A program made the translations under genes and the position numbers. Below the pieces are notes generated by a model. That model worked only from the letters and a program-made list of their open reading frames with translations. It ran no database searches and was not told the origin of the DNA. This document shows, piece by piece, positions 27,191 to 47,655 of a DNA stretch of 64,000 nt. The DNA is from Wuchereria bancrofti (taxonomy: Eukaryota; Nematoda; Chromadorea; Rhabditida; Onchocercidae): assembly GCA_005281725.1 (NCBI GenBank), contig SSBO01000012.1, forward strand, positions 20,039,060-20,103,059. Reading direction: 5' to 3'. Numbering within the stretch: position 1 is the first letter of the stretch; each line of letters begins with the position of its first letter.

Positions 27191-28877
27191 GTTATGAATA
27201 AATATACTTTGCCTATTTCGCCACTAGTATTTTTGGATTGGAAATGAAAAGAGGAAATGAGAAAAGACTATAAATTCATATTCATTCCTATTCAATTTAA
27301 ATAAGTCATATCGATTGCAAAACATTTCACTTAAAGAAAGAAGTTTGCCTTAAGCTAAGAAAATTGACAGTTGCATTTTTAACATTTCAATTATTTTATT
27401 TCTAACTTACTTCTTAGTACTTTTCTACTTCACAAACATTATGCACTTAATAAATAAAATATATACACGGATGCTATTCTAGAAAGTACTACTTTATAAG
27501 TGAACATTTTGCGCAAAAGTGCAATTATACATTACACTAATTCCGTATAGTAAAAAATAGTTAAAAAAGTAAGTAGTAAAACGTATAGTAAAAAAGAAAA
27601 AAATATGAAAAAACATTTTTTAAATTAATATTGTCTATGTAAATGGGAAAAATAGTAGAAATGATACTATCAAATGTAATAAGTTTCAATTTTGATACGT
27701 ATGATTATGCTTTGCTCAATCAATTATTTTATAGCATTGAAGAAAATTTTTCATATTTCTCAGAAATTTTTAAAATTTATCTTATTTTACTTGCTTAAAT
27801 CTTTTAAGTGATGTTCATTTTGAAACTTAACTTTTTAGTTAGATAAATAATATTCTTTTCTCTAATTAATTTTTGTTTTCTAATTAATTGTTAGACAATT
27901 AGTTTTCATATGTAATTGCTCGGATAAAGAACTTTTTTTAGTTAAAAAAGAACCTTACAATATGTCAATATTTTTTTTTAAAAAAATGTAGTTTTAATTT
28001 GTTGGTCCAAAAGAGAAAACATTTTATTAGTCTGTTTTAAAAGGAACTTGTCCAAAGACGACAAGCTAGTTTAATAAGAATTTAAAAATCTCTTAATTAT
28101 TATTATTAATTTCAAGAAACTTTATCTTTCCCTATTTTGTCCGTTTTTGGTTTGCATCGATTTAAACTTTGTTAACTTTTTTGGAATTTCCTTTTTTTTT
28201 TTGTTTTTTAGTGAAATGAAACGAACACAATGGATAAATTGAATGTACATAGCCTTATCTTGGCTGACACCAATCGTTCGACCTTTCTGATATTTCCCGT
28301 CATTGACCTCTCATTCGCGTCAATCTAACGACACATTTCTTTAAAATTTTTTTTAAAGCAAAAAAAAAACGAGGTAAATTTCTGAAAATGATATTTCTTT
28401 GCTTCTAAAATTTCTAAAAATTAAACACCTCTTTTCGATAACATTCGTATGTGTGATTAAATCGATATGTAACAAAATTTGTTAATTTAATTTAAAATTT
28501 TTAATATTCAACAATATTTGAGTATTATGAAAAATGAAAATTAATGTTTTTTTCACTATTTTTTTCGATAGTATTATTTGTTAAATTCACAAATATTAAA
28601 CAAAATTGAATTCTTTCCAAAATAAGCTTTTCTGTGTCATCAGACACTTTTTTTTTCACTTCACGTGTCCTTGTCCACCCACTCCATGTGTCTTTGTCTC
28701 TTTAAATTTTTCCTCTTTTTCTTTTTTCCTTTCCAGTTTATATTTATCAAATCATTCTTTTTAAGAAATTTTAGTCTTAAATTGCTGTTCCTCTTTTTTC
28801 CCCATTCTATTTTCCAAATGTAATTTCAGAGCTTTTTTTCTTTTTTTATCTCATTTCATTAATTAGACTTCTTGTTT

Positions 28878-28912
28878 CTTTTTCTCTCTTTCCCTCTCTC
28901 TCTCTCTCTTTT
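28878..28912. repeat. TC dinucleotide microsatellite
   Basis: CTCTCTCTC tract inside a long pyrimidine-rich stretch (28780-28925). Confidence 0.85.
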
Positions 28913-29224
28913 CTTCCTCTCCGTTACTCAGTCTTATCGTTTACATTAGTATTGATAGTTGTTATATTTCTTCTTCCAAATTTTTTCCCTCTGTCAAAGA
29001 AAAAAAGCATTTTGTTAACTTTTCTTATAATTTATTAATCTTTATCAAAAACAACTTGTTGATATGATTTTTTTCAATTTCACTTTTTTTTTTTCAATAG
29101 ATGAAATCAAAGGTTAAATTACTGACTTTACTTTAAGTAATATAATGTGAAATATAAAATTATAGAAGAATCTTGAAATATTAGCCTAGCAAAGTGCTAA
29201 TTTCTTAACATTTTTACTTTGTTA

Positions 29225-29650
29225 TCACTAGATGAGTTAACTCGCACACACTGATATCACAATGATATATACGATATACATAATGATAAATGATAAATTT
29301 CAATGATCTCATTCATTGGCATTCATTTTTGCATATCCATTTGAAATTGATTATTAGAAGATATCAGTTAGGAATGATATTTTCACTGATAAGATAATGG
29401 TTGAGAATGATATTTCCGTTGTCCAGATATGAACCAAAAATAATAGATATCAGTTAAAAATATCTCCACTGATAAGATATATCGTAGCGACATAGTTAAG
29501 AAATGTATTTTCAAGGATACCAGTTATCAGTTAGAAATGATATTTCCTCTGAGATATCAGTTAAGAACAACAGATATTAGTTAAGAATGATGTTTTTGCT
29601 GATATCAATTGAGCCTGTGTAATGCAATGATATTTGGCATATATCGTAGC
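29225..29650. repeat. Degenerate array of GATATCAGTTA-type units
   Basis: GATATCAGTTA, AAGAATGATATTT and TGATAAGATA words recur at irregular 25-55-bp spacing across about 400 bp. This fits an old, decayed tandem repeat. No coding potential. Confidence 0.6.
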
Positions 29651-30189
29651 AATTTGAAATGATAAGAAGAAATGATTGCATAATAAATAGTAAAGTCTTA
29701 ATTATAACTAATGTTATTCTCATTTCAAGCTATTCCTCTTATCATTTCTGATAAATATTTATAAAATGCAATGTTATTTTTTCATTTAAAAAAGCAAAAA
29801 AAAAAAAAAGAAAGAAAAAATTGTTTATATTTGATTTTAGACAGAAAGTCTGGGAAAATGGAAGTAAATAAAATGCTTTTTGAGAGGCCTAGCAAAATAT
29901 TCCTATAATCGATGCAAGACAGAATGTCCTTTAGACGAGACTATGCTAGACAATGTCATTTTCATTTTATGCGCACACATTCAGTCTCATTTTTCTGTCT
30001 GTCACAAATTTGTCTGAGGCACTTATACATAAGAGATTGTTAACAAAATTATTCCTATCATTTGATTTCATTCATTGATTATCATTTTTTATCAGTTATC
30101 AGTGTTGTCAAAATTAGATGCAACATAATTTTGGATGTCTTTGGCATTTTTTCCAATAAATCTTTTGTAAATACTTCCGAAAAAAATGC

Positions 30190-30300
30190 GCATTTGTAAT
30201 AATTAATAATAATAGTAAGATAATAATAATAATAATAGCAATTAATAATAATAATTACTATAATAATAATGATGATATTAAAAATACTAATAATACATGA
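30190..30300. repeat. AAT trinucleotide microsatellite
   Basis: Interrupted (AAT)n tract. It explains the Ile/Tyr-rich open frame on the minus strand. Confidence 0.85.
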
Positions 30301-31944
30301 ATTAGTAGAAACCATAGGAATGATTAGAAATCGCATTCATGAGTTGTTATATCGGCGGTAATTAATGTAATTTCTTCAACATTCAAAAATTTCAGTAAAC
30401 ATTCTCAATTGAATTATGCTTAAGTGAAATTTTGAAAATTTATTATCACACAGTCATTTCGTATAAAAAATTCCGAAAAACTTTTATATCGTTCCAAATG
30501 CTAAAGAATTTGAAATTGATGTCAGTTTAATTTCATTTAGTTAAATAAACGAAATGCATTATTGTAATGATCGAATAACTTTTTCTAATGCAATATGTTT
30601 GCATTTTATCGTCGTTAATTTCTAGACATTCAATTTCCTTCTTTTTCTCTTTTGTCTAAAAACGTTTTTTTTTTTTTTGTATATTGGAAGTCTAACTTTT
30701 TTCTTCAGTTGATAACTCTCTTTTATTATAAAGTAAGATGGAACTTAATAAATAAATATGTACTGACCTTTTCATCCTATTTACAGGAACAATTTTGACC
30801 TTTGCACTAGATGCACTAGTGCATTACTTCGTTAATGAATGCACTCTAATTAATATTTCTGAATAAATTGGTGTGAATTTTTCCGTCCTATTCCATTTAT
30901 TCTTTCATTTTATTCGTTTCTTTAGCATTTATTAAAGTGATGGCGTTTGGAGCTATTTAATAGCTTTAGCTAATATCGTTTGAAATATTTTTTGTTTTCA
31001 TTGCATTAAAGTCTCCAAAAAAAAAAAAAAATAAATTTTGTAATTATATTTTGAGTTTTATTTCCTATTTGTGATTTAATGATAGAAAAACCTAATGATA
31101 TGTTGTTTAGCAAAAAAAGCCTGGTACAAAAAGATACACATCATTCTTTATACTCTTCTCATTTAATCTTTTTAAAATTCATTTTCATATATTTAAAAAT
31201 ATCATTTGACCTAATATTAATCAATACTTTTTTTAAAAAAGAAAAAAAAAGTTCTAATATTTTCATCTTCACTTACTGATGCGCATTTGTTATAGGTAAA
31301 AGTGTTTATGCGTCAATCATTCATTGAATCGAACGTTTTTTTTTTGTTTCGAAGACAGTATTTTGTAGAATTAATTAGAATTAAGAAAGAATAAGATGAT
31401 AATTGTTCTTTCTCATTTAATAACTATGTTGAAAAGTTAAAAAATACTGAGGATTTCAGCTAGTCGTAACTTTTAAATATTTTACTCCAAAAAGTATCGA
31501 AGTTAGTAAGAAGTGAAGTGAATATTAATGAATTGAATATGTCTTTTATGGAATGTATTAATTAATTAGTAAAGATAGAAGAGTGGTTTTAATGTAGTAT
31601 AGTTTCTCAAAATGTTAATTTAAAAGGAATGATGTTAGATAGATTGAACTGTCACAGCTAATTAGGTCTCTAATGAGTAAACCAGTTACTTCCTTTTTCC
31701 TAATAAACACATCTGATACATTCTTTTACCTATTACTAGAATTTTCAGTTCCTTCTTATTTAAGGGCGTAACTTTTTGAAAGGCGGAATTTTTCACTTTA
31801 AAAGGTATTTATAAAGCGAAAAAATTTTTTTTTTTTTGAAAAGGTTATGTTTAGAAGAAGTAAAATTATTAATTGATATCGTATATTTATTTATGTTTGA
31901 TATTGCAAAAGGTCATAGTATTTGCATATCCCAAATGTAGTAGA

Positions 31945-31992
31945 GTGACTTATCAATAATGATAAGATGTGACTTATCAATAATGATAAGAT
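31945..31992. repeat. Two tandem 24-bp units, each able to form a hairpin
   Basis: Two exact copies (31945-31968, 31969-31992). Each contains CTTATC-AATAAT-GATAAG, a 6-bp perfect stem with a 6-base loop. Confidence 0.75.
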
Positions 31993-32264
31993 GATCAGTC
32001 CATAACGATCTTCACAACAGTTAGCCATATATCCATTAATTCTGGACAAGCCCGATGAGAACTCAAAATGGTGGATACCGCCATCAAGAACGCATAAGGT
32101 AGGAGGACAAATGCGCATAGTGTATATCTAAACAGCAGTTGTTTTTTTCCAATCTCTATTCATCATTCATTTTCAATTTTAATTGCCGTTCATTTCATTG
32201 CTACACTAGTGATAATATTTAGTATTTACATGTACATCCCATGATTATCCCAACCAATTCATCA

Positions 32265-32577
32265 CATATTTACGTCAATAGCAATATTTGAAATTCACGT
32301 GTACTTCCTATGATTAACTATCGTTAGTTAGTTAATTCATTACACATTTACGTCAATAGCAATATTTGAAATTCACGTGTACTTCCTATGATTAACTATC
32401 GTTAGTTAGTTAATTCATTACACATTTACGTCAATAGCAATATTTGAAATTCACGTGTACTTCCTATGATTAACTATCGTTAGTTAGTTAATTCATTACA
32501 CATTTACGTCAATAGCAATATTTGAAATTCACGTGTGCTTCCTGTGATTAACTATCGTTAGTTAGTTAATTCATTAT
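32265..32577. repeat. 78-bp minisatellite, four copies
   Basis: The word GCAATATTTG recurs at 32281, 32359, 32437 and 32515, an exact 78-bp period. Copies are almost identical; the last has two A-to-G changes in the GTACTTCCTATG region. Each unit carries TAACTATCGTTAGTTAGTTA. Near-identity implies recent expansion. No coding frame. Confidence 0.95.
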
Positions 32578-33237
32578 ATTCATCTAACTTATCACTTTTT
32601 ATCGACTGATCTTAAATCATTTTACAAGAAATTTTTGATGTTGTTATTCTTCATTAAGCATTTAATCTTGATTTCCCTAAAAGTTTCAAAGAAAACAGTT
32701 TTTTTTTTCTTTTAATTTTGACATTTCAGAAACTTCCATGTCGACAAATGTTGAGTTGTTTAAAATTACGAATGTCCCCATTTTTTTTGACATCAAAATT
32801 TGATTACAACAATAGCAACAACAGCAGCAGATTGAAATTTGTTATCGTTGTTGAAAATATGTTATTTCATGAATTCTTCGTTCTGAATATTTATTTGTAG
32901 AAAGGAATTTTTTCTATCAATGATATAACCGCAGGCGGAACTGGATCAAGTTTTCAGTCTACAGAGAATCATACGTATCATATCATTAAAACACTTTCAT
33001 TGATATTCTAACTGATATTTATTACTTATTTGTGATGATAATAAGTGATGAAATGAATTTAAAAAATATTAAAGCAAACAATTTGCAAAGTAATTCACTC
33101 CATCACTTTTTTTGCTTTTTTCTTGTGAAGGAAGTTTATAAAATTTTTTATTACTCAAACGAATTCCTGCAATTGTTAACTTATTATGTAGTAATTTCAT
33201 TGTTTGTGCAATAATTGCTACATCAGAAATCTGATAT

Positions 33238-33505
33238 TTGCATTGTGCATGATTGATCCGATACGTGCACATGATTGACCGATACGTGCACATGATTGAT
33301 CCAATACGTGCACTGTGCATGATTGATCCGATATGTGCATTGTGCATGATTGATCCGATACGTGCATTGTGCATGATTGATCCAATACGTGCATTGTGCA
33401 TGATTGATCCAATACGTGCACTGTGCATGATTGATCCGATACGTGCATTGTGCATGATTGATCCAATACGTGCACTGTGCATGATTGATCTGATATGTGC
33501 ATGTT
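33238..33505. repeat. 27-bp minisatellite, about nine copies
   Basis: Unit close to CATGATTGATCCGATACGTG plus CACTGTG, with variants G/A in CCRATAC and C/T in GCAYTG; two shorter 18-bp units occur at the left end. The period is a multiple of three and the unit lacks stops in several frames, so both strands show open frames reading as 9-residue repeats (MIDPIRALC or QCTYWINHA). This is an arithmetic effect of the unit and not a gene. Confidence 0.9.
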
Positions 33506-34877
33506 ACTGCAATGTCATACAGGCAATTTACAAATTTAATTTTGCTAAAAATTATGAAAATATACAATTAATGGTATTTAATTCCTGAAAATGTTACCTG
33601 ATACTGTTATAATGCAGCAATTCTAAAAAAACTGACAAATTTGTATGGCACATAAAAATTCCAAATGTGTTAGTCAATGCACTTCAAATGTACTTTGGGC
33701 GCAAAAAAAACGGAAGAAAAAAGCAGAAAACATTTTTTTTTCTTCAAGTGATAATTAAATTGAATGTTGATAAATTATGAGAATATTAGAATGAATTTAA
33801 GAATTGTTTATGGTTATGAATTGTATCAATAAGCTAGTTTATCTATCAGTTGTTTACTTTCTTTACCTTAGAAATTTTTGCTCAGTAATATACGGACAAA
33901 AAAAAACCGGTCAATTATGTAAACATGTATATGTTTACTTGTTTTGAAAAAAGAAGAAAAAAGAAAGGAAGCGCTGTATTGTTCAGCACTTCCTTTTAAT
34001 TTCTCATCAATAATAGACTTGAAATGAATTTAAATTTGTAGAAACAACTTTTATAAATTCGAATGCAATTTAAATATTGTACGCAAGTTTATGAATTTAA
34101 ATGCTCAATGTAATAAATTCATATGGAAATTTTAGTAACATTTTTATGTCTTATTCTACTATTTCAAATCAAACTTATTTTTTTTCAAATGCTCACATTT
34201 AAGTTTCATATATACATATAATATATGATAATTTAATAACATACTACTTGAATTAATCCATTAATAGTAATCTATCTATAACTTAGATTAAAATAAAATA
34301 AAAGCTTATAACACTGCTACATTATATTAAATTACAAATAATCAATATTTAATTACATATAATAAGTGAAAATGAAAGTCACAAATTAGCAGCTAATTAT
34401 CCGAGTATAACTTATTCATTTTACTCATCATTTAAATTACTTTTTTGATAATATGATATAATTATGGAAGTTATAAATGTTATAAATTGTTGATGACAAA
34501 TGTTTTTTCTGATTTTAGTTTTTCATTTTTTTTTTTTTTTTTGTTGTTGACAATACCGACATATCTATGTGTTAACACGGAACAGCTGCACATTTCTTCA
34601 TTTTCCTTACCACTCTGCTTTAAACGAAAATTTCAAAAAATATAAACAATCATACTTAAAAAAAGATTCACAGTTAGTATTAATGATTAGTTTAGCACAC
34701 GTATACTACGTGACGTCTTCACGTGTATCGCATTTATGTCATATATATGATTTGAATATAATATATCATCAATCTTTGTGCACAATTCCGTATATTGAAA
34801 TTTGCCAATATTATGCTCAATTAATTTTGTCAAAGATTTTATCAAAACCCTCTCATAATATTATTATTATGCTGTCT

Positions 34878-34925
34878 CATTCTTTCTCTCCCTCTCTCTC
34901 TTCCCCTCTCTCTCTCTCTCTCTTC
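34878..34925. repeat. TC dinucleotide microsatellite
   Basis: CTCTCTCTC tracts broken by CCC, non-coding. Confidence 0.85.
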
Positions 34926-36765
34926 ATTTCTTCTTTATATTAAATAATGAAACTGAACCGTGATAATGACAAATCTTTTTCCTCTTCTAATGTGTCGTTG
35001 TATAGGGAAAGTACTGCTTTTTTTAGAGAAAATGAATGTATTTAATTGCATCCTTTGATAAATTTTATTTTAATTTCATCAATTATCACGGCCGTTAACA
35101 TGGAATTTTGGTAGAATTAAACGCAAGGTTAAAGGTCAGGCGTTATGTGTTCTTTTCCCATTCTGTCATATAGTTCGTTTGCTTATAGTTATCACTGAAA
35201 GATGCGATTCTGATTTAATTCAATTGTTTATTTTCTAGGCATTTTCTGGAAATCCAAGAAAAGTCTTTGTCTCAAATTTTTCTTTTTATCTCCTTTCTCT
35301 GTCTTTCTAAACATCTTACAAACATACAACGATTGATCAACGCATATAAAAGAGTTGTTGCTATCACTAATGATAAGCATTGTTTATCAGTGTGATTATC
35401 AAATAGCCAGAAAGTGACTTTTATTTAGAAAGGAAGAAACGGCTATTATCTGCTTATTATGGCTATTATGCTTAACGCTAATATAATTCAATTTGATTTT
35501 ACTATCAATGCGGGAGAATGTTACTTAATTTATTTCTTTTATTACGTTTCGCTGTTATATCACTTCTTCTACGTATATCCTAAAATAGTATATTGCACAA
35601 CGTGAAAATCACGGAAAAGCAATAAGAAAAGAAGTGAAATTGTAAGTAATAAGTGAAATGAATATTTAAATGAAAGTATTCTCGTTTGTGACAATAACAA
35701 TTTGCAATATTATTATTATTACTACTATTCTTATCACCATTACTTTTCACATTTGTTATCATTGCTATTATTATGATAATTCCTGATATTATTCAAAGAA
35801 TTTTGTTATTCTGTATTTTGAGACTGATAAGTGCGCTCATTAGTTCTTAATGATAATACCTGATATTAGGTAAAGAGTTTTGCTCTTTATTTTGAGAATT
35901 TTCACTCTTTAATTGTTATTCAAATAAAATTGGCGCAATTTTACTTCCATATCATTTGCTGTATTTATTTGAATTGAGATGAAATGCTAATTAAAAGAAA
36001 AAGTTATGCGGATTTTTTTGAAAAAATATGCGAAAATGTTTGGTGAAATTTTTAAGTTCCTTCTGTACGTATCTTTTTTTTTGTTGATTTTAACAAATTT
36101 TGTTGTTAGTTAACGTTGGTGACACTAAAATTTGTAGAAAAAAATTTTTAATTAATAGCAATACTTTGAAATGCAACTTTCTTCAATTTTTTTTCTTGGT
36201 TAAAAGTTTTCTATTTAATGTGATAAGTAGAATGAATAGTTTGATAACGATAATACAGCGATTCATATCAAATAATTTGTCAACTATTTATTTGACTTTT
36301 TTAAGCTGCTAAGTGCAACATTCTGAAGTGACCATCACATCCAGTGGTCATTTACTTTCATCGATCACTCACTCATCCAACAATTAATCGACGAATCACT
36401 TGAAACATTTAAACTTTTGCTATTGTTTTAAGTGGTTGAAAGCAGAAACAAACAAAATAATTGGTATTAATTAACTTGAAAGAACTATTTGTATTCACTA
36501 CTAAATTTCGGTTTGTTCTTACTGAATAAATTTTTTTTTAAGTTTTTTGAGTAAGTCTTTTACTAAATAACGATAATAATGCTAATTTTATTCTTTTATT
36601 ATTAACACTTATTTGTTTATAAAATAACATTTGATATGATATGATATCGATATGATTATATGGACAATGTTATATTTTGCTTTTTTTTTCATACAATTTA
36701 ACTTTAAAATAATTACAGAATTTGTAGATAGGAAAATTTCTAAAAGAACAAATAAATCGAATAAA

Positions 36766-43602
<6,837 letters not shown>

Positions 43603-45365
43603 ATTTATTAATTTGTTTATTGTAAGTAAAAGAAAAAATATTTAAAGTTCTAACTAATTTTTATTATTTCGTATTTTGGCATTCGAAAAATGCTACATAG
43701 TATTTATGAGATAAATTATTTTGAATATGCGCAAATAAATTAAACTTATTTTGACAGATAATAAATAAATGGCTTGAAATTTAACTTTCAGTTGTAGTTA
43801 ATTTATCTTTTAATTAAGAGATTTGCATCATAAATAAATTTAGTTTTAGATCATCAGTAAGTTGATTCATTCAGCCATGCATCAGAATTTGAAAATTATT
43901 TCAACAATACATCAACAATCTGTTTCACCAACATTATTAATTAATTTTACTTCGAAATAAATTGAAAGTTGAAATTCTGTAAATTTCATTCAATAATATT
44001 ACTTTTTTGACGTTTAAAAACATATGGCATACATACATATTTAAATAAACTAATTGTGTCATTTGGAAAACAGAATAAATATTTATTACAGCAATTAATA
44101 GTAATTTAATTTCATTCAACTTCTTTTATTCTGCCTACATTTTTCTTCGTCAGAAAATTCCATTTATTTTTTCAGAAAATAAAAAAAGGAATTAATAACT
44201 TTCTTTTGCTAAGTGTTGAATTTCAAATTCTGAACGAATCAAATTCATTCTTTTGAATTTTTATTTCCAATACAATCCTATTAATAAAGTTCATTTGAAT
44301 TTGAAAATTCAATATATTGTACAATAATTTAGCATAACTTAATTATATTCTTTCTCATTAAATTTTGAATGGATTTGCTAATAAAGTTAATTAAAAATTT
44401 AATTTTCTTTTTTTTTTGTTCTCTCCTTCTTTGTTGTCTGTAGTTTCATTAATGTTTGTCGATTAAATTCCGTAACAATTATGATTTTTTTCTGTGATTT
44501 CATTGAATTAACATTAAAATTTAAGAAAAAAATTCTAATTAATGATTTTGTTAAAAAAAAGAAAAACTGCGAATTAAAAGAAATTTATTGTTTAATTTCA
44601 TTAATAATATTTAATTTTAATTCTGTATAATATTGTCTTTCACATCTAACATTTATGTAATTAATATTCAGGGTGCATTTTGATTTATGTATTTTGATTA
44701 CAAATGTAAATGACAAGTTTTTTTTTTTTTTTTAATGCATTCAATTCCTTAAACATATCTATGACTTTCGTTCATTTTTTTCTGCAACAATTTCAGCAGG
44801 TAACATTATTTCATCAATATTTTATTAAGTTCTTGGAAGAGTAGACTGCTAAATATTAGTTATCAATTATCATTCGTTATCACTGAATGATGCCTGATCA
44901 GATTGAATAGACTGATAGCTAATAGATATATTATGATGTAGTCGAAATACACGTGCTAAAAAATTTTTAAATTTATTAATTATGCTCGAATTTCATAGTT
45001 CTTTCATTACATTGTACTGTATTGACTCAAATTGATTTATTTATTCCAATATTATGTCAGTATTTATTCCGGTTTTATATCAGCATTCCGGTACTATGTC
45101 ATCGTACTATTTTTCTTCGTGCTTCATTTCTGGCAAATAAATTTGTTTTTATGGACTAAATTGTCCGTGCATAAATTTTCTCTAAATTATAAATCAAATA
45201 ACTATCAGATAAAGAATTATTAAACTAATAGACGTTATCAGCAAATTTAACATGCTATTTTTTTTTTTTGATTAGTAAAATATGAATTTATAACTGTGTT
45301 CCTTCTACTGTTATTATTACATGTAATTTTAAAGTAATGTTTCAAAATAATAAATTCTCGGGATT
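43603..45365. other. Convergent intergenic region, no gene seen
   Basis: The 1.8 kb between the 3' ends of the PASK gene (+) and the LIM gene (-) is AT-rich. It holds 3' UTR sequence and no supported coding exon. Confidence 0.6.
43734..43739 (+). terminator. Poly(A) signal of the PASK gene
   Basis: AATAAA about 130 nt after the stop codon; a second AATAAA follows near 43760. Either could direct cleavage. Confidence 0.5.
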
Positions 45366-47655
45366 CTAGGGTTGCTGATTTTGATTTTGAAGCAGCTTTT
45401 TTCGTTGCTTTTTGACATGCGCAATGTGTCCAATGGATGGCGGTAATGCACTTATAGCAGTTTCATATGATTTAGATTCGAAAATTGCTTTTGTTTTTCT
45501 GAAATAAACATGAAAATGATTGAGATAAATTATTATAGAAGAAGGAGAAGGAGAAAAAGAAGAAAATACATACATAATTAATTATCTTACATTGGTATTG
45601 GTGTTACTATGTGTTTTTTAATTTCAGCATTTTGTGTTGTTGCAGAAGGAAATTGCATTTCGGATTTAACACTTTGTGTTTTTTGCTCTGTTTTTTCTGT
45701 TATCTGATCAATTGTTTTGTGATCTAAAATTTAATTTAAATGTAAATTTCTAATTCAAATTTTTTTGCAATATTACCCATTTTCATTTACACTGATTGAT
45801 TTTTTTAGTCAAACAATTCTTTTATTATTTCATCCTAATTCAAATTCATTTCTTTTGTTATAAGAAAAAAAGCGAAAAAAAAAAGAAAGAAGATGGTGAT
45901 GATTCATCAGTTGCTTTCTTAAAAAAATAAATTCTTTCAAAAAAATCAAACATGCAAATAAAAATGATATTGATAAAACGCGCCAAAATAATGCTAAAAT
46001 TAAAAAAAAAGTTGTACGAAAATTTGAAATGAAAATGAAAAAGAATTACCTATTCCAGTAGAGTCAATATTAGGACCACTTTGATTATTAATCATTTTTG
46101 TGAATTGATTTTCATATCTTGTAAGATAGTAGCAGTCAACATCGTATGGTTTGTCGTTGTAAAGAAGGTATACACCATCTTTTTTTAAAAAAAAAGAAAA
46201 GAAAAACTTTTCTGCACTTTAAAATTAAATTCAAAAAAAAAGAAAACGAAAATTCTGAAAGCCTGTTGAATGATAAAATATCTTTTCTTCTTCTTCACCT
46301 TACTTTTTAATGTATAACAATATTTATTACAACATTAAAATGATATTATCAATAATTGATTTAAAAAAGAACCTTTCAAATATATTATCTTTTTTTTTTT
46401 GTTTTTAATTTCTATAATCTTAATTAACATTTTCATGATTTGACAAAAAAAAAGCAGAAAAAAGAATACAATTGTAATTTTTCAAATTTAAATAAATTAG
46501 ATATAATTACTTTCAAAAGGTGAATGACATTTGGTACATACAAAGCAACATCTATGCCAACATTTTTTTAATGCTTTTATACATGTTTCGCGTAAAGGTT
46601 TCTTGCAAACTGTGTGAAATAAATTTTATGAAAAATATAACAATTTTAAAAAATTTTTAAACTTAAAAAAAACGAAAATTTTGATAATTTGTTTAATTTT
46701 GAATCAAATAATTGAATACTTTGATAAATTAAATAAAATGCATTTTTCTTTTCACCATTTTTTTTCTAATAATTTTAAGAAAAAAAAATTTTTTACTAAA
46801 TATTTGTGAAATAAACAATTAAAATAATCATTTGCAAATAACCGTAACATTTTGGATGAAATTCTTCCATATAGCAATCCATACAAATCGGATAATTATT
46901 ATTATAACGATATTTCCGGAATGGTCGACCACTAAAACCAACTATGCATTTGCAGTGAACGCATGTGAAATGTTCTCGATGCCATATTTTATTCAATGAA
47001 TAAATCACATTGCGCTTAAATAATTTGCATAATTTAGACAAATATTTTCATAATTTGAATCCATTTTATTGATTAAAATTAATTAAAAATTTTATTTTGA
47101 ATGATTTTTTTAACAATGATAGATAAACATTTCAATGGATAATTTTCTTTTTTTCTTTTATTCCTCAATTTTTTAACAATTACAATAATTGTAATAATAG
47201 AACAATAATTTTTCCTCTATTATAATTTAGTAATTTACACTTTTCTTGTTTCTAATTTTAAATTTTAGTTTAGCATTTTTGATTCTTTAAGAAAATGTGT
47301 ATTGTTTATTTTTTTTTTATTTCATTATTTATTGTGTTTTTTTTTTAAATTAATTGAGAAAAAAGTTAATTAGCAAATTTTGTGGCTACAACTTATGAAG
47401 TTCCATATTTTTTTTTTAAAAATTTTAATATATGATATGCATCTTTTGAAATTTTCATGATTTTTCTTTTATTTTAAAGCATACCATGAGTGCTTGCTTG
47501 CGTGTGACCGGTTCATTACAGTTATTACATCGAATCAACCATCTATCTTCTGGTTTTCCTGACAATTCATTTGATGTTAATAGGGTTAAACCTGAGGTTT
47601 CGAAAATTTTTGAAATAGAATTTGAATCGCTTCCAGTTTCAGCTTTACTTTGCAT
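45366..47655 (-). CDS. Two-LIM-domain protein
   Basis: Zinc-binding adaptor with two LIM domains, probably cytoskeletal or nuclear scaffolding; the exact orthologue is not recognised. Six exons join in phase to 278 aa: 47655-47485, 47014-46843, 46609-46511, 46178-46050, 45723-45591, 45498-45366. LIM1 ligands: Cys43, Cys46, His69, His72, Cys75, Cys78, Cys101, Cys104. LIM2: Cys113, Cys116, His133, Cys136, Cys139, Cys142, then Asp160 and Cys163. The WHREHFTC motif resembles the paxillin/Hic-5 type (H-x2-H), but the LEM-like and LD motifs of paxillin were not looked for beyond this short protein and only two LIM domains are present. The N-terminal 40 residues and the Lys/Gln-rich C-terminus (VKKQRKKLLQ) look disordered; the latter could be a nuclear localisation signal. 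An acceptor ATTTTAG at 47664-47670 lies just before the ATG. Confidence 0.85.

Larger units (their letters stand above)
19437..36718. other. About 17 kb without a convincing gene
   Basis: Strongly AT-rich sequence with no run of spliceable exons on either strand. It contains the repeats, the LTR remnant and the poly(A)-tailed patch listed separately. A slightly GC-richer stretch at 32030-32118 is open on both strands for 30-45 codons but shows no recognisable family. It might hold very long introns, non-coding RNA genes or distal regulation; none can be supported from sequence alone. Confidence 0.6.

Noticed and set aside
28230..28330. Short frame starting MDKLNVHSLI
   Set aside because: Only about 32 codons, no splice sites or family similarity.
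32030..32118. Slightly GC-richer stretch open on both strands
   Set aside because: No recognisable domain and no neighbouring exon; kept only as a note within the gene-poor region.
33238..33505. CRISPR-like array
   Set aside because: Units are contiguous with no unique spacers, and the genome is eukaryotic.
33069..33588. Overlapping open frames of 94-137 codons on both strands
   Set aside because: They are readings of the 27-bp minisatellite; all differ only by frame and none has splice sites or family similarity.
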